64,000 nucleotides of DNA. Origin: Salininema proteolyticum (lineage in GTDB: Bacteria; Actinomycetota; Actinomycetes; Mycobacteriales; Micromonosporaceae). A model generated the notes under the pieces. It was not told the origin of the DNA. It saw only the letters and a program-made list of their open reading frames with translations, and made no database searches. Location of the stretch: positions 2,790,001 to 2,854,000 of the forward strand of contig NZ_JBHUNX010000001.1 of assembly GCF_042685645.1 (NCBI RefSeq), given 5' to 3'. The stretch's first letter is position 1, and each line of letters starts with the position of its first letter. This document shows positions 1 to 8,231 of the stretch, piece after piece. The translations under genes were made by a program, and so were the position numbers.

Positions 1-70
1 CGCCTCCGGCGACGACGAGCAGGACGAGGATGTAAAGGGGAGTGCCCCAGGGCCCCAGTTCTAAATACAT
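1..70 (-). CDS. Partial membrane protein, N-terminus only
   Basis: The first 23 codons of a gene that runs off the left edge. Translation from the ATG at 70 reads MYLELGPWGTPLYILVLLVV followed by AGG, a short polar start and then a run of hydrophobic residues typical of a first membrane segment. No Shine-Dalgarno site precedes it, but CATTAT stands exactly six bases upstream of the ATG, the spacing of a leaderless promoter seen repeatedly in this window. The product cannot be named from so little sequence. That it is a real gene is inferred from the hydrophobic reading and the promoter spacing. Confidence 0.5.
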   Translation of the reverse strand, partial: MYLELGPWGTPLYILVLLVVAGG

Positions 71-76
71 ATATTC

Positions 77-82
77 ATAATG
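77..82 (-). promoter_or_regulatory. -10 element of a leaderless promoter
   Basis: CATTAT on the minus strand, six bases before the ATG at 70. The same hexamer and spacing recur before the gene at 38559. No good -35 box is visible. Confidence 0.4.
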
Positions 83-211
83 CCGGATACCGTCCACGCA
101 TCGGAGCCGTCGAGCCGCCGCGTGCGGCGGCCGGCGGAGGCTGCGGCCGGCAGAAGCAATGGTCGGCAGTAGCAGCGGCCAGCGGGGCGGCCGCCGCCGA
201 GGGCGATCGCG

Positions 212-757
212 TTATCGGGCGAGCGCCGCCTCGACGCGCTCGTTGAGGATGTCGTTGCTGTGGCTGCCCACCGGGGCCCACCGGGCGTCGTCGACCTCCT
301 CCAACTGGAGGGAGAGGTCCCCCTCACCCCGGTGGCGGAAGAGGTAGCGGAAGTCGAAGTGCCACGGCTCGGCCCCCTCGTTCCCGCCGCACTTCGACAC
401 GCGGTGCATGCCTATGTGGACGGGCTCCGCCTCTACGCCGACCGGCTCGACGTCCGAGAGCCCCGTCTCCTCCTCCACTTCGCGTGCCGCCGCACCGAGC
501 AGCGTGTAGTCCTCCGGCTCGGTGTGCCCGCCGGGGAAGAACCAGCGGCCGAACTTGCCGTGCAGGATCTGCAGCATCTCGCGTTTCTCGTTGACGACGA
601 TGCCGCCGCACGTCACGTGCCCTTCGGCGCGCAGGCGGGAGGCGAGCAGCTCGCCGGTGCCCATCGCCTCGGTCAGTTCGCGGAGATACTCCTTGTCGCC
701 CGGGTGCTCCCCCAGGTAGCGCTCGACGGCTCGGTGGACCTGTTCGTTCGGAATCAT
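212..757 (-). CDS. NUDIX hydrolase
   Basis: A 181-residue NUDIX-fold pyrophosphohydrolase. The Nudix helix runs from FPGGHTEPED to REVEEETGL. The second half matches the consensus REUXEEXGU exactly, but the loop between the GG and the REV is one residue longer than the usual GX5EX7 spacing, so the first metal-binding glutamate is displaced. The family hydrolyses nucleoside diphosphates linked to another moiety; the substrate here is unknown. The start is the ATG at 757, preceded by a strong GGAGG five to seven bases away; a longer frame to 802 lacks a ribosome site. It lies downstream of the Lrp regulator on the same strand, but the 63-base gap does not force an operon. Confidence 0.85.
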   Translation of the reverse strand: MIPNEQVHRAVERYLGEHPGDKEYLRELTEAMGTGELLASRLRAEGHVTCGGIVVNEKREMLQILHGKFGRWFFPGGHTEPEDYTLLGAAAREVEEETGLSDVEPVGVEAEPVHIGMHRVSKCGGNEGAEPWHFDFRYLFRHRGEGDLSLQLEEVDDARWAPVGSHSNDILNERVEAALAR

Positions 758-820
758 GTGCTCCTCCTTCTGCGACTGCATGGTGACACACGGGTGCGAC
801 ATGTCCGGGCGGAGTCCGCC

Positions 821-1276
821 TCACCGTGCGGAGCCGCCGTCGGGCTTGACGGTCTTCATGGTGAACCGCGAGTTGACGCGCATGATGCCCGGCAGTGTCA
901 GAACGTGGCGCGTGAGGAACCGCTCGTAGGCGTCCAGATCCTCTACGGCGATCCGCACCAGGTAGTCGGGCGAGCCGAACATGCGGTGGATCTCGGCGAC
1001 CTCGTCGAAGTCCGAGAGGGTCCGTTCGAAGGCCTCGACGTTGCCGATCTCGTTGGAGATGTCGACGTCGACGATGACCTGGAATCCGCGGCCCACGGAC
1101 TCGGGGTCGATGACGGCCCGGTACCCGCGGATGACGCCGTCGGCCTCCAGGCGCTGCACCCGGCGCAGACAGGGTGCGGGCGTGAGCCTCACCCGGTCGG
1201 CCAGCTCCACATTGGAGATGCGCCCGTCCTGTTCCAGCTCGGCTATTATTGCGCGGTCTATCTCGTCCATCGTCAT
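821..1276 (-). CDS. Lrp/AsnC family transcriptional regulator
   Basis: A 151-residue feast/famine regulator. The N-terminal third is a winged helix-turn-helix (MDEIDRAIIAELEQDGR, then LADRVRLTPAPCLRRVQRLE), and the rest is the RAM/AsnC effector domain ending in the usual LPGIMRVNSRFTMKTVK strand. This family senses amino acids and usually binds DNA as octamers. It is divergent from azlC, and Lrp-type proteins (AzlB in Bacillus, Lrp with BrnFE in Corynebacterium) control branched-chain amino acid exporters, so azlCD is the likely target. The ATG at 1276 has GAGAGG eight bases upstream; the ATG six bases further in is an alternative. Confidence 0.93.
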   Translation of the reverse strand: MTMDEIDRAIIAELEQDGRISNVELADRVRLTPAPCLRRVQRLEADGVIRGYRAVIDPESVGRGFQVIVDVDISNEIGNVEAFERTLSDFDEVAEIHRMFGSPDYLVRIAVEDLDAYERFLTRHVLTLPGIMRVNSRFTMKTVKPDGGSAR

Positions 1277-1303
1277 ATATTGCGCCTCTCGACCTCGATC
1301 GGG

Positions 1304-1345
1304 CAATTTTAACAATCGTAGTGCGCGGGAATCCTGCGAAAATTG
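1304..1345. promoter_or_regulatory. Candidate Lrp operator between lrp and azlC
   Basis: CAATTTT at 1304-1310 and its inverse AAAATTG at 1339-1345 form an AT-rich inverted repeat with a 28-base spacer, in the short divergent region. Lrp proteins favour AT-rich palindromic arrays. Its role is inferred only. Confidence 0.35.
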
Positions 1346-1350
1346 TGAGT

Positions 1351-2091
1351 ATGAGCATCGAGACGGAGGCGGGCGCGCCGGAAGTGCGTGTGAAGCGCCC
1401 GCCGCGCGAAGAGGTCGCGCGAGGCGTGAAGGACTCGCTCGCGGCGGGGCTGGGCATGGTCCCGCTGGGAGTGGCGTTCGGGCTGCTGGTCGTCCAGGCC
1501 GGACTGCCCTGGTGGATCGCCCCGGCGCTGTCCGTCGCCGCTTTCGCCGGGTCGGTGGAGCTCCTGCTGATCGGCATGATCGCCGCCGCCGTGCCGCTGG
1601 CGACCATCGCGCTCACTACCTTCCTGGTGAACTTCCGCCACGTCTTCTACGCATTCTCCTTTCCCCTGCACGTGGTCGGCAACAGGGCGGCGCGGGCGTA
1701 CTCGGTGTACGCGCTGATCGACGAGGCCTACGCCGTCACCGCAGCCTCCAGGGAGAGGTGGACGGGGTGGCGCCTGGTGTCGATGCAGCTGTCCTTCCAG
1801 GTCTACTGGGTGGCCGGCGGCCTCGCCGGGGTTGCCCTGGCCTCGGCCCTGCCGGGGACGATCAAGGGCCTCGAGTTCGCCCTGTGCGCGCTGTTCGTGA
1901 CCTTGACCCTGGATGCCGCCCGCTCCAAGGGCCAGGTTCCCTCGCTGCTGCTGGCGGCGCTGAGCTTCGCCGTCGCCGTCGTCGCCGCGCCCGACGCGAT
2001 CCTGTTCGTCGCCCTGCTGCTGTTCACAGCGCTCCTGTTCGTGCGCCACCTCGTCACCGCCCGTCGATTCAGGAGCGTCTCCGATGCCTGA
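1351..2091 (+). CDS. azlC: Branched-chain amino acid exporter, large subunit AzlC
   Basis: A 246-residue integral membrane protein of the AzlC/LIV-E family. It has a charged N-terminal tail (MSIETEAGAPEVRVKRPP), then several hydrophobic helices with the family's conserved stretches AFGLLVVQAGLPWW, AAFAGSVELLLIGM and TTFLVNFRHVFYAFSF. With AzlD it exports leucine, isoleucine, valine and sometimes methionine. Its stop overlaps the start of azlD by eight bases, showing translational coupling. The ATG at 1351 is chosen because the preceding frame is not protein-like; no good ribosome site precedes it. The divergent Lrp gene is the probable regulator. Confidence 0.92.
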   Translation: MSIETEAGAPEVRVKRPPREEVARGVKDSLAAGLGMVPLGVAFGLLVVQAGLPWWIAPALSVAAFAGSVELLLIGMIAAAVPLATIALTTFLVNFRHVFYAFSFPLHVVGNRAARAYSVYALIDEAYAVTAASRERWTGWRLVSMQLSFQVYWVAGGLAGVALASALPGTIKGLEFALCALFVTLTLDAARSKGQVPSLLLAALSFAVAVVAAPDAILFVALLLFTALLFVRHLVTARRFRSVSDA

Positions 2092-2437
2092 ACCCTGGTA
2101 CATAGCCGCCGTGCTCGCGATCGTCTTCGCCGTCAACCTGTCCCTGCGCGCCGTGCCGTTCGCCGTGCTGCGGCCCCTGCGCGAATCGGTGATGGTGGAG
2201 CGGCTCTCGGTGTGGATGCCGGTCGGCGTGCTCGCCATCCTCGCCGCCTCCACTCTGCGCGGCACGATCGTCGACGACCCCGGGCACGCGCTCAGCGCGC
2301 TCCTTGCCGTCGGCGTCACGGTCGCCGTCCACCTGTGCTGCGGGAGGCGCACTCTCCTCAGCGTGGGGCTCGGCACGCTCACCTACATCGCCCTGGTCAA
2401 CTTCGCCGCCGACGCGATCGGCGGCGCCCTGGCCTGA
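2084..2437 (+). CDS. azlD: Branched-chain amino acid exporter, small subunit AzlD
   Basis: A 117-residue hydrophobic protein with four predicted membrane segments, the usual size of AzlD. The family arginine-proline turn LRAVPFAVLRPLRES is present near residues 21-35 and a conserved WMPVGVLAILA segment follows. It partners AzlC in the export of branched-chain amino acids at the cytoplasmic membrane. The ATG lies inside the last codons of azlC, so the two are co-translated. A perfect hairpin follows 32 bases downstream and ends the operon. Confidence 0.92.
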   Translation: MPEPWYIAAVLAIVFAVNLSLRAVPFAVLRPLRESVMVERLSVWMPVGVLAILAASTLRGTIVDDPGHALSALLAVGVTVAVHLCCGRRTLLSVGLGTLTYIALVNFAADAIGGALA

Positions 2438-2469
2438 TTACGGACCTCTGCTCCAGTCACAAGGAGCGT

Positions 2470-2498
2470 CGGCCCCGACGGACGATCCGTCGGGGCCG
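2470..2498. terminator. Bidirectional hairpin terminator between azlD and map
   Basis: A perfect 13-bp stem (2470-2482 with 2486-2498) around a three-base loop, between two convergent genes. There is no long T-run on either side, as is common in actinomycetes. Confidence 0.75.
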
Positions 2499-2526
2499 GC
2501 GTGTTCTGAGGCTCTTCCGCTACGGG

Positions 2527-3312
2527 TCAGAGCGACGAGCGGTCGGTCAGGACTATGGGCTCGTCCTCCGTGATGACGATGGTGTGCTCGACGTGGGCTC
2601 CGCGCGAGCCGTCGGCGCTGCGCAGGGTCCAGCCGTCGGGGTCGTAGCGGTACTGGTCGGTGCCGGCCAGGACCCACGGCTCGATGGCGATGGCCAGGCC
2701 GGGCCTGAGCTTCATCCCCTTCCCCGCGCGCCCGTTGTTGGGAACGTGCGGGTCGCCGTGCATGGTGCGGCCTACGCCGTGCCCGCCGAAGTCGGTGTTC
2801 ACGCCGTACCCGGCGCCGGTGAGCACCTTGCCGAGCGTCGCGGAGATGTCGCCGATCCGGTTGCCCGGCACCGCGATAGCAATGGCGGCGTCGAGGGCCT
2901 CCTGGCAGGTGTCGATCATGCGGCGGTCCTCGGCCCGGTCGGGCCCCTCCCCGCCGACGATGACGCTGACGGCGCTGTCGGCCACCCAGCCGCCGACGTT
3001 CACGGCGAGGTCGAGGGTGAGGAGGTCGCCGTCGCGCAGCTTGTACTTGTGGGGGAGCCCGTGCAGGACGGCGTCGTTGACCGACGTGCAGATGTAGTGC
3101 CCGAAGGGTTTGGCCCCGAACGACGGGTGGTAGTCCACGTAGCAGGACTCGGCCCCGTGGGACTCGATGCGGTCGCGCACGTGGGCGTCGATCTCCAGCA
3201 GGTCCGTTCCGGGGCGGACGACGTCCCGGGTGAGTTCGGCCAGCGTCTCGGCCACGAAGCGGCCGGCGGGCCGCATGCGCTCGACCTCGTCCGGCTCGAA
3301 GAATTCGATCAC
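2527..3312 (-). CDS. map: Methionine aminopeptidase, type I
   Basis: A 261-residue metallopeptidase that removes the initiator methionine from nascent proteins. The five metal ligands of the pita-bread fold are all visible: D in LTLDLAV, D in VADSAVS, H in FGGHGVGR, E in AIAIEPW and E in HVEHTIV. The length is that of a compact type Ib enzyme without the N-terminal zinc extension. The start is a GTG at 3312 preceded by GAAGGGA. It is not in the usual adk-secY-infA neighbourhood, so it is probably a second copy in the genome. It is divergent from a small XRE regulator across tandem palindromes that carry both promoters, which suggests repression by that protein. Confidence 0.95.
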   Translation of the reverse strand: MIEFFEPDEVERMRPAGRFVAETLAELTRDVVRPGTDLLEIDAHVRDRIESHGAESCYVDYHPSFGAKPFGHYICTSVNDAVLHGLPHKYKLRDGDLLTLDLAVNVGGWVADSAVSVIVGGEGPDRAEDRRMIDTCQEALDAAIAIAVPGNRIGDISATLGKVLTGAGYGVNTDFGGHGVGRTMHGDPHVPNNGRAGKGMKLRPGLAIAIEPWVLAGTDQYRYDPDGWTLRSADGSRGAHVEHTIVITEDEPIVLTDRSSL

Positions 3313-3325
3313 GGTAATCCCTTCC

Positions 3326-3353
3326 GGTATTATAATACCGGTATTATAATACC
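3326..3353. promoter_or_regulatory. Two tandem 14-bp palindromes forming a divergent promoter/operator
   Basis: GGTATTATAATACC occurs twice, at 3326-3339 and 3340-3353, each perfectly self-complementary. Each copy carries TATAAT on both strands. The plus-strand TATAAT at 3345-3350 is six bases before the ATG of the XRE gene. The minus-strand TATAAT at 3334-3329 is placed to start the map transcript about ten bases before its GTG. The arrangement would let one repressor close both promoters. Confidence 0.8.
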
Positions 3354-3356
3354 ATC

Positions 3357-3614
3357 ATGATCCGGCTTCCGCAGACCCCCGGCGAACGCGAACGCGGCAG
3401 AACCCTCGGCAGGATTCTCCGCGAGGCTCGCGGCGGGCGCACCGTGTCCGACGTCGCTGCGGGCGCGAACATCTCCCCCGAGACCCTTCGCAAGATCGAG
3501 TCGGGGCGCATCTCCAGCCCCGCCTTCTTCACCGTGGCGAGCCTGTGCCGCGAGCTGGGGCTGTCGGCCGACGCCCTGGCCGACGGCTGTGACCCCGAAC
3601 CGTCCTCGCCTTGA
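3357..3614 (+). CDS. Small XRE-family helix-turn-helix regulator
   Basis: An 85-residue protein that is almost only a Cro/CI-type HTH: LGRILREARGGRTVSDVAAG, then ANISPETLRKIESGR and a final helix LCRELGLSADALADGC. There is no room for a sensing domain, so it probably acts as a simple dimeric repressor. The ATG at 3357 has no Shine-Dalgarno sequence but sits six bases after a perfect TATAAT, so the transcript is probably leaderless. The tandem palindromes directly upstream are the likely binding site, implying autoregulation and joint control of map. The target is inferred from position. Confidence 0.88.
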   Translation: MIRLPQTPGERERGRTLGRILREARGGRTVSDVAAGANISPETLRKIESGRISSPAFFTVASLCRELGLSADALADGCDPEPSSP

Positions 3615-3654
3615 GGGTCCCCCGAATCCGTCCCGGACAGGGGAGGATGGGCGA

Positions 3655-4485
3655 ATGAGCCTTGGAGTCATCGCCACCGACCTCGACCGAACCCTGCTGC
3701 GCACCGACAAGTCCCTCTCCGACCGCAGCCACCGCGCGCTCCTGTCGGCCCGTCGCGCTGGCTGGGAGATCGCCGCGGTGACGGCGCGTCCCCCGCGCGT
3801 CCTGGACGAGTGGACGCTGGTGGGCGAGTCGGTGGACGTGGCGCTGTGCGCCGGAGGAGCGATCACGTACCGTCCGAGCACGCACGAAGTCCTCGCCTCC
3901 CGCACCATCGCGGCGGAGACGGCACTGGCCTGTTCGCTCGCGCTGAAGGCCGCCGTCCCGGGCCTGACCGTCGCGGTCGAGACGGGCTTCGAGGTCGTGG
4001 CCGAACCGGCCTACGAGCGGGTCGACTCGGTGGGCGAGCGGCGGATCACCGCCGCCGACACCGAGGCCGTGTTCTCGGAGGCCCGGCAGATCGCCAAACT
4101 GCTCTTCCACCATCCCGAGCGGACGGCCGACGAGCTGCTGACGGCGGCACGGGAAGCCGATCCGTCCGGAGTGGACTTCTCCCACTCGGGCGGCGCCGGG
4201 CTGCTCGAAGTGACCGCCGAGGGCGTCGAGAAGGCCGGGGCGCTGGAGGAGTGGTGCGCCTCCCTGGGAGTCCGGGCCGGCGACGTGGTGGCCTTCGGCG
4301 ACGCGCCGAACGACGTCCCCATGCTGAAGTGGGCCGGGCGCAGTTTCGCCGTGGCCAACGCCCACCCGGAGGCCCTCGCGGCGGCCGAGGAGCGCACCTC
4401 CTCCAATGACGAGGACGGCGTGGCAGAGGTCGTCGAGGCGCTGCTGGACGGAGAGGAGCCGGATCGGGTGCCTGCCGCGCCGTGA
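3655..4485 (+). CDS. HAD-superfamily hydrolase, Cof/sugar-phosphatase type
   Basis: A 276-residue HAD phosphatase with a C2-type cap. Motif I is ATDLDRTLL near residue 8 (nucleophile and acid aspartates), motif II is the threonine of AVTARPP, and motif IV is FGDAPNDVPML near residue 220, ordering Mg2+. The length and the GDAPND motif place it with the Cof/YbiV/SPP group, which dephosphorylates sugar phosphates, flavin mononucleotide or PLP in other bacteria. The substrate cannot be told here. GGGGAGGA precedes the ATG at a good distance. It stands alone between the XRE gene and a lipoprotein. Confidence 0.9.
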   Translation: MSLGVIATDLDRTLLRTDKSLSDRSHRALLSARRAGWEIAAVTARPPRVLDEWTLVGESVDVALCAGGAITYRPSTHEVLASRTIAAETALACSLALKAAVPGLTVAVETGFEVVAEPAYERVDSVGERRITAADTEAVFSEARQIAKLLFHHPERTADELLTAAREADPSGVDFSHSGGAGLLEVTAEGVEKAGALEEWCASLGVRAGDVVAFGDAPNDVPMLKWAGRSFAVANAHPEALAAAEERTSSNDEDGVAEVVEALLDGEEPDRVPAAP

Positions 4486-4554
4486 AATCCCGCTCGAGAG
4501 GAACGCTCGGCCCTATAATCCATCCGTCCCTTTTCGAGGATTGGCGGGGAGACG

Positions 4555-4893
4555 ATGAAGGACCGAACCACCGCGCTCGCGGTCGGCGCCGCGGCGCTGC
4601 TGGCCGTGCTGTCCGGCTGCATGCAGGATCCCAGCTTCGAGGAGCGCAAGGACTATCTGTCCACTGTGTCGGAACAGGGGGCCGAGGTCCACGACCTGAT
4701 CCGGGAGACCTACGGCGAACCGGACGAGCAGCGCTGCGAGGAGCTCTTCGACGCGCTGGACTCCGACGCCCCGGACTTCGTCGGCATCTCGGCGCAGAAG
4801 CGCTTCGACGAGCAGGCCCGGCAGTTCTTCGTCGACGCCTGCCTGAGCGGGTCGGTCGGCGACATCTCGCCCTCCGATGTGGAGGACGCCTGA
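4555..4893 (+). CDS. Small secreted lipoprotein of unknown function
   Basis: A 112-residue protein with a type II signal peptide: a charged start (MKDRTT), a hydrophobic core and the lipobox LSGC at about residues 19-22. The mature part is short, acidic and contains two further cysteines that could form a disulphide (RCEELFDAL and DACLSG). No family is recognised. GGGGAGA lies just before the ATG and a TATAAT at 4514-4519 is a likely -10 box. It is convergent with nurA, with only three bases between the stops, so the two transcripts must overlap. Confidence 0.8.
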   Translation: MKDRTTALAVGAAALLAVLSGCMQDPSFEERKDYLSTVSEQGAEVHDLIRETYGEPDEQRCEELFDALDSDAPDFVGISAQKRFDEQARQFFVDACLSGSVGDISPSDVEDA

Positions 4894-4896
4894 GAC

Positions 4897-5802
4897 TCAG
4901 TTCCGCCGGACGGTGCGCAACAGCAGTCTGGCGTCGCCCATGAGGTGCTTGAGCCGCCTCTCCAGGCCCGCTATGGGCGTGAGGTTCTGCGGCGCGCGCG
5001 GGTCCTTGAAGCTCTGCGAGGCCAGCCGGGGCAGGACCGCCGCTGCTGAGTCGATGAGCCGCACCGCCTCGGCCGCGTCGGCGGGGGCACCGTTGTCGGG
5101 GGCCTCCAGGCGCGCGATCCCGTTCCAGCCGCGCGGGCTCGAACTCGGCAGTCTCACATAGGCGCTGTAGCGCGGCCAGGTCGTGGTCAGTTGGAAGACC
5201 GGCGTCCGCTCGCCCGGCCGCAGCGTCTCGACCATGGCGCCCAGTTCTCCGGCCAGGTACGAGCGCTGGTGGCTCTTGACATAGCCGACGGCCCCGGCCG
5301 AGGCGCGCCGGCCCCGCAGCGGTCCGTCGAGCACGGCGAGGTCCGCCCCGTCCAGTCCCGCCGCCACGTCGGCCTCGAGGCCGGACATGGAGTTCTGCGA
5401 GGCGTTGACGAGGTCGGCGATCTGGTCCGAGTCCACCGGGAAGTGCGGATAGGGCTTGAGGTCCCGATCGGGCTCCGCGCCGCAGAACAGGCCCCGGCGC
5501 ACCTCGGAGGTCACGACGGCGGCCCTGCCGGCGTCCAAGTCGCACAGGACGGCTCCGGCGCCCCAGGACACGCACAGGCCGGGCCAGCGCTCAGGACCAT
5601 CGCTCAGCTCCACGCGCGCGTCCAGGCGCCGGACGCCGTCGACGACGGCGATGCGGCGCGGCTCGTCCGAGAAGGGACGCACCGGCTCCCACTTCGCCGC
5701 GTCGGTCTCCACGTTGGCGTCGACGATCGCCGCGCCGCCCTGCGAGGGGGATTCGGCGTTCTCGGCGAAGGACGGGTCCCAGGCGTCTACCGTGATCTCC
5801 AC
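4897..5802 (-). CDS. nurA: NurA-family nuclease
   Basis: A 301-residue NurA-domain protein, the 5'-3' nuclease partner of the HerA translocase in double-strand break end resection. Visible family marks are the strand-plus-acid AVVDGVRRLDAR near residue 55 (equivalent to the DGS catalytic site), LAVLDGPLRGR near residue 159, VGYVKSHQRSYL near 175, and the C-terminal NLTPIAGLERRLKHLMGD typical of bacterial NurA proteins. The start is a GTG that overlaps the TAG of sbcC by one base, giving tight coupling. As last gene of herA-sbcD-sbcC-nurA its context fits the function exactly. The assignment is from motifs and context, not from a search. Confidence 0.85.
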   Translation of the reverse strand: MEITVDAWDPSFAENAESPSQGGAAIVDANVETDAAKWEPVRPFSDEPRRIAVVDGVRRLDARVELSDGPERWPGLCVSWGAGAVLCDLDAGRAAVVTSEVRRGLFCGAEPDRDLKPYPHFPVDSDQIADLVNASQNSMSGLEADVAAGLDGADLAVLDGPLRGRRASAGAVGYVKSHQRSYLAGELGAMVETLRPGERTPVFQLTTTWPRYSAYVRLPSSSPRGWNGIARLEAPDNGAPADAAEAVRLIDSAAAVLPRLASQSFKDPRAPQNLTPIAGLERRLKHLMGDARLLLRTVRRN

Positions 5803-8231
5803 TAGTTCACCGTCTTCTCCACGCGCGAGCCCTTGCCGCTCTTGGTGACCTCGAAGCGGACCGGGACGCGCGCGGCGAGGTCGGCGACGTGGGTGACCAC
5901 GCCGACCATCCGCGTCGAACTGGTCGTCAGGGCCTCCAGGATGGTGGCCACGGAGTCGAGGGTCTCGGGGTCGAGGGTGCCGAAGCCCTCGTCGAGCATG
6001 ATCGAGTCGAGGGCCGTCCCGCCGGTCGACATGGCCGCCAACTGCTCCGACAGCGCGAGGGCGAGCGAGAGCGAGGCGGCGAAGGTCTCCCCTCCCGACA
6101 GCGAGCGCACCGGGCGTTCCAGGTCGGCGTCGTGGTGGTCGACGACCCAGAACTCGTTGTCGCGGCGCACCAGGTCGTACTGTCCGCCGGTGATCCGGTG
6201 GAGGGTGCGCGAGGCGCCGGCGACGAGCTCGTCGAGGGCCTCGGTCAGGAGCCATCCGGTGAAGCGGTTGGCTCGCAGGTGGTCGGTCAGGGCCTTGGCT
6301 ATCTCGTAATCGCGGAGGTTGCGGCTGATGTCCGCCTCCAGGTCGACGCGGCGCGCGCGGGCGTCCACGAGTCCTTCGAGGCGGTGCTCGGCGTCGGCGA
6401 GGGCCTGGAGATGGGCGGTGATGAAGTCCGTGCCGCGCACCGCCGAGGCGGCCTTGACGCCGAGGTCGAGGAGGTCGGCCTTCATGGTGCGGCGCAGGTC
6501 TTCGGCCCTCGCCCCGGAGTTCTCCATGCGCGTGCGCAGTTCCTCGCGCCTTTCCTGGGTCTTGAGGAGGAGCTCCTTCGCCCAGTCGACCAGGTCGTTC
6601 CACGCGGTGTTGAGGTCGTCGGGGGCGACGGGCGGGTTGAGGGCGGCGACCTGGTCGCGGGCGTGGCGGAAGTCGTGCCAGGCGCCCCGGTGGCGCTCCT
6701 CGACGGAGTCGAAGCGCTTCTGGGCGGCGCGCAGGGCCTTGCGGGAGGCCGACAGGGTGTTGGAGCTGGCCTTCAGCTGCGCGTCGGCGGCTTCGGCCTC
6801 CTCCTGCTGTCCCTTGAGGACCTCGGCGTCCGGGGCGTCGGCGAGTTTGCGCTTGAGGCGCTTCTTCTCGTCCAGGCGCTCCTTGAGGCGCGTCTCGTAC
6901 TGGACGAGCTTGGCCTCCTCCTTCTGGAGGTGCTTCTCGGCCTGGTCCAGTTCGTCCTTGGCCTCCTTGACCGCGGACTGGGCGTCCATGAGCGCCTGGT
7001 TGATGTCGCGCTCGGGGATGTCCTCGACCTCCTGGTCGCAGACGGGGCAGGGGTGCCCCTCGGAGAGCTGCTCGCGCAGGCTCCCGGCGAAGTCGGCGAG
7101 GCGGGCCTGCTCGACCATGTGCGTCTGGACGTCGACCTCTTCGCGCGCGGCGTCGACCAGTTCGCGCTGCTCCTCGATCTCCTCGCGGAGGGCGTCGACC
7201 AGTTGGGTGCCCTTGGTTATGTTGATCTCGCACTCGTGGAACTGCTGCCAGGCGTCGAGCTGGCGGGTGATGACGGCGAGGTTGAGGCCCGAGAGCCGTT
7301 CGCGCAGTTCCTCGTCCGCCGCCTCCGCGGACTCGACCTCCTCGCCGCGCTCGCGCAGGCGGGCGCGCTCCTCCTCGAGTCGCTCGGTGAGGTCGTCGAG
7401 CCCGGCGGGGCGCTTGATGTAGGTGAGTCCGGCCAGCTGCTTGTCGATCGCGGCCAGGTCGTCCTTGATCCCCTGTAGCGCGCCGGAGAGCGAGTCGAGC
7501 TCCTCGGCGCTCTCGCGCACGCGCGGCCCGGCCGCGTCCAGCCCGGCGACGGCCTCGCGGGCGGCGGTCAGGTCCGCGTCGGTCACCGCGGGGATCTTCG
7601 CCGCCTGCGCTTCGAGGGTCTTCCTGGTCGTGTCGGCGGTGTCGCGCCGGGCGGCGGCCTTCTTCTGGATGTCGGCGTAGACGCCGTGCCCCAGCAGGTT
7701 CTCCAGGATGTCGCGCCGCTCCGAGGCCGAGGCGTGGAGGAACTCCGCGAACTCGCCCTGCGGCAGGAGGACCGACTTGGTGAACTGCTCGAAGGGCAGG
7801 CCGATGATCCGCTCCACGGCCTTGGTCACCCCGGCCGCCCCCGTGGCCACCGGGACGCCCAGGTTCTCCACCAGGGCCTCGTCGTCGGTCGCGTCGACGT
7901 CGCGAGGCAGCCGCTCGATCCCGGCGTTGGTCGTGCTGACCTTGCCGTTCTTATTGCGGCGCAGGCTCCTCGTCACCACGTAGCGATCGTCGCCGGCGTG
8001 GAAGACGAGCCGGACGCTGCCCTCGGTGGCCGAGGGCGCGATGGTGAAGTCCAGTTTGTTCCGCAGCCGCGGAGTGCGCCCGTAGAGCGCGAAGCAGATG
8101 CTGTCGAGGACGGTCGACTTTCCCGAGCCGGTCGGCCCGGTCAGGGCGAAGAAGTCCACGTCGGAGAAGTCGAGGGACGTGCCCTCGGCATAGGATCCGA
8201 AGCCGTTCAGGTCGAGCCTCACCGGGCGCAT
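5802..8231 (-). CDS. sbcC: SbcC/Rad50-type DNA-repair ATPase
   Basis: An 809-residue SMC-like protein. The N-terminal ABC half has the P-loop LTGPTGSGKST near residue 31. Two long coiled-coil arms surround a zinc hook GHPCPVCDQ. The C-terminal half carries the signature LSGGETFAASLSLAL and Walker B/D-loop LDEGFGTLD. With SbcD it forms the Mre11-Rad50 complex that tethers and opens DNA ends. At this length its arms are shorter than those of E. coli SbcC (about 1050 residues), closer to archaeal Rad50. The ATG overlaps the sbcD stop by one base, and nurA follows with a one-base overlap. Confidence 0.95.
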   Translation of the reverse strand: MRPVRLDLNGFGSYAEGTSLDFSDVDFFALTGPTGSGKSTVLDSICFALYGRTPRLRNKLDFTIAPSATEGSVRLVFHAGDDRYVVTRSLRRNKNGKVSTTNAGIERLPRDVDATDDEALVENLGVPVATGAAGVTKAVERIIGLPFEQFTKSVLLPQGEFAEFLHASASERRDILENLLGHGVYADIQKKAAARRDTADTTRKTLEAQAAKIPAVTDADLTAAREAVAGLDAAGPRVRESAEELDSLSGALQGIKDDLAAIDKQLAGLTYIKRPAGLDDLTERLEEERARLRERGEEVESAEAADEELRERLSGLNLAVITRQLDAWQQFHECEINITKGTQLVDALREEIEEQRELVDAAREEVDVQTHMVEQARLADFAGSLREQLSEGHPCPVCDQEVEDIPERDINQALMDAQSAVKEAKDELDQAEKHLQKEEAKLVQYETRLKERLDEKKRLKRKLADAPDAEVLKGQQEEAEAADAQLKASSNTLSASRKALRAAQKRFDSVEERHRGAWHDFRHARDQVAALNPPVAPDDLNTAWNDLVDWAKELLLKTQERREELRTRMENSGARAEDLRRTMKADLLDLGVKAASAVRGTDFITAHLQALADAEHRLEGLVDARARRVDLEADISRNLRDYEIAKALTDHLRANRFTGWLLTEALDELVAGASRTLHRITGGQYDLVRRDNEFWVVDHHDADLERPVRSLSGGETFAASLSLALALSEQLAAMSTGGTALDSIMLDEGFGTLDPETLDSVATILEALTTSSTRMVGVVTHVADLAARVPVRFEVTKSGKGSRVEKTVN

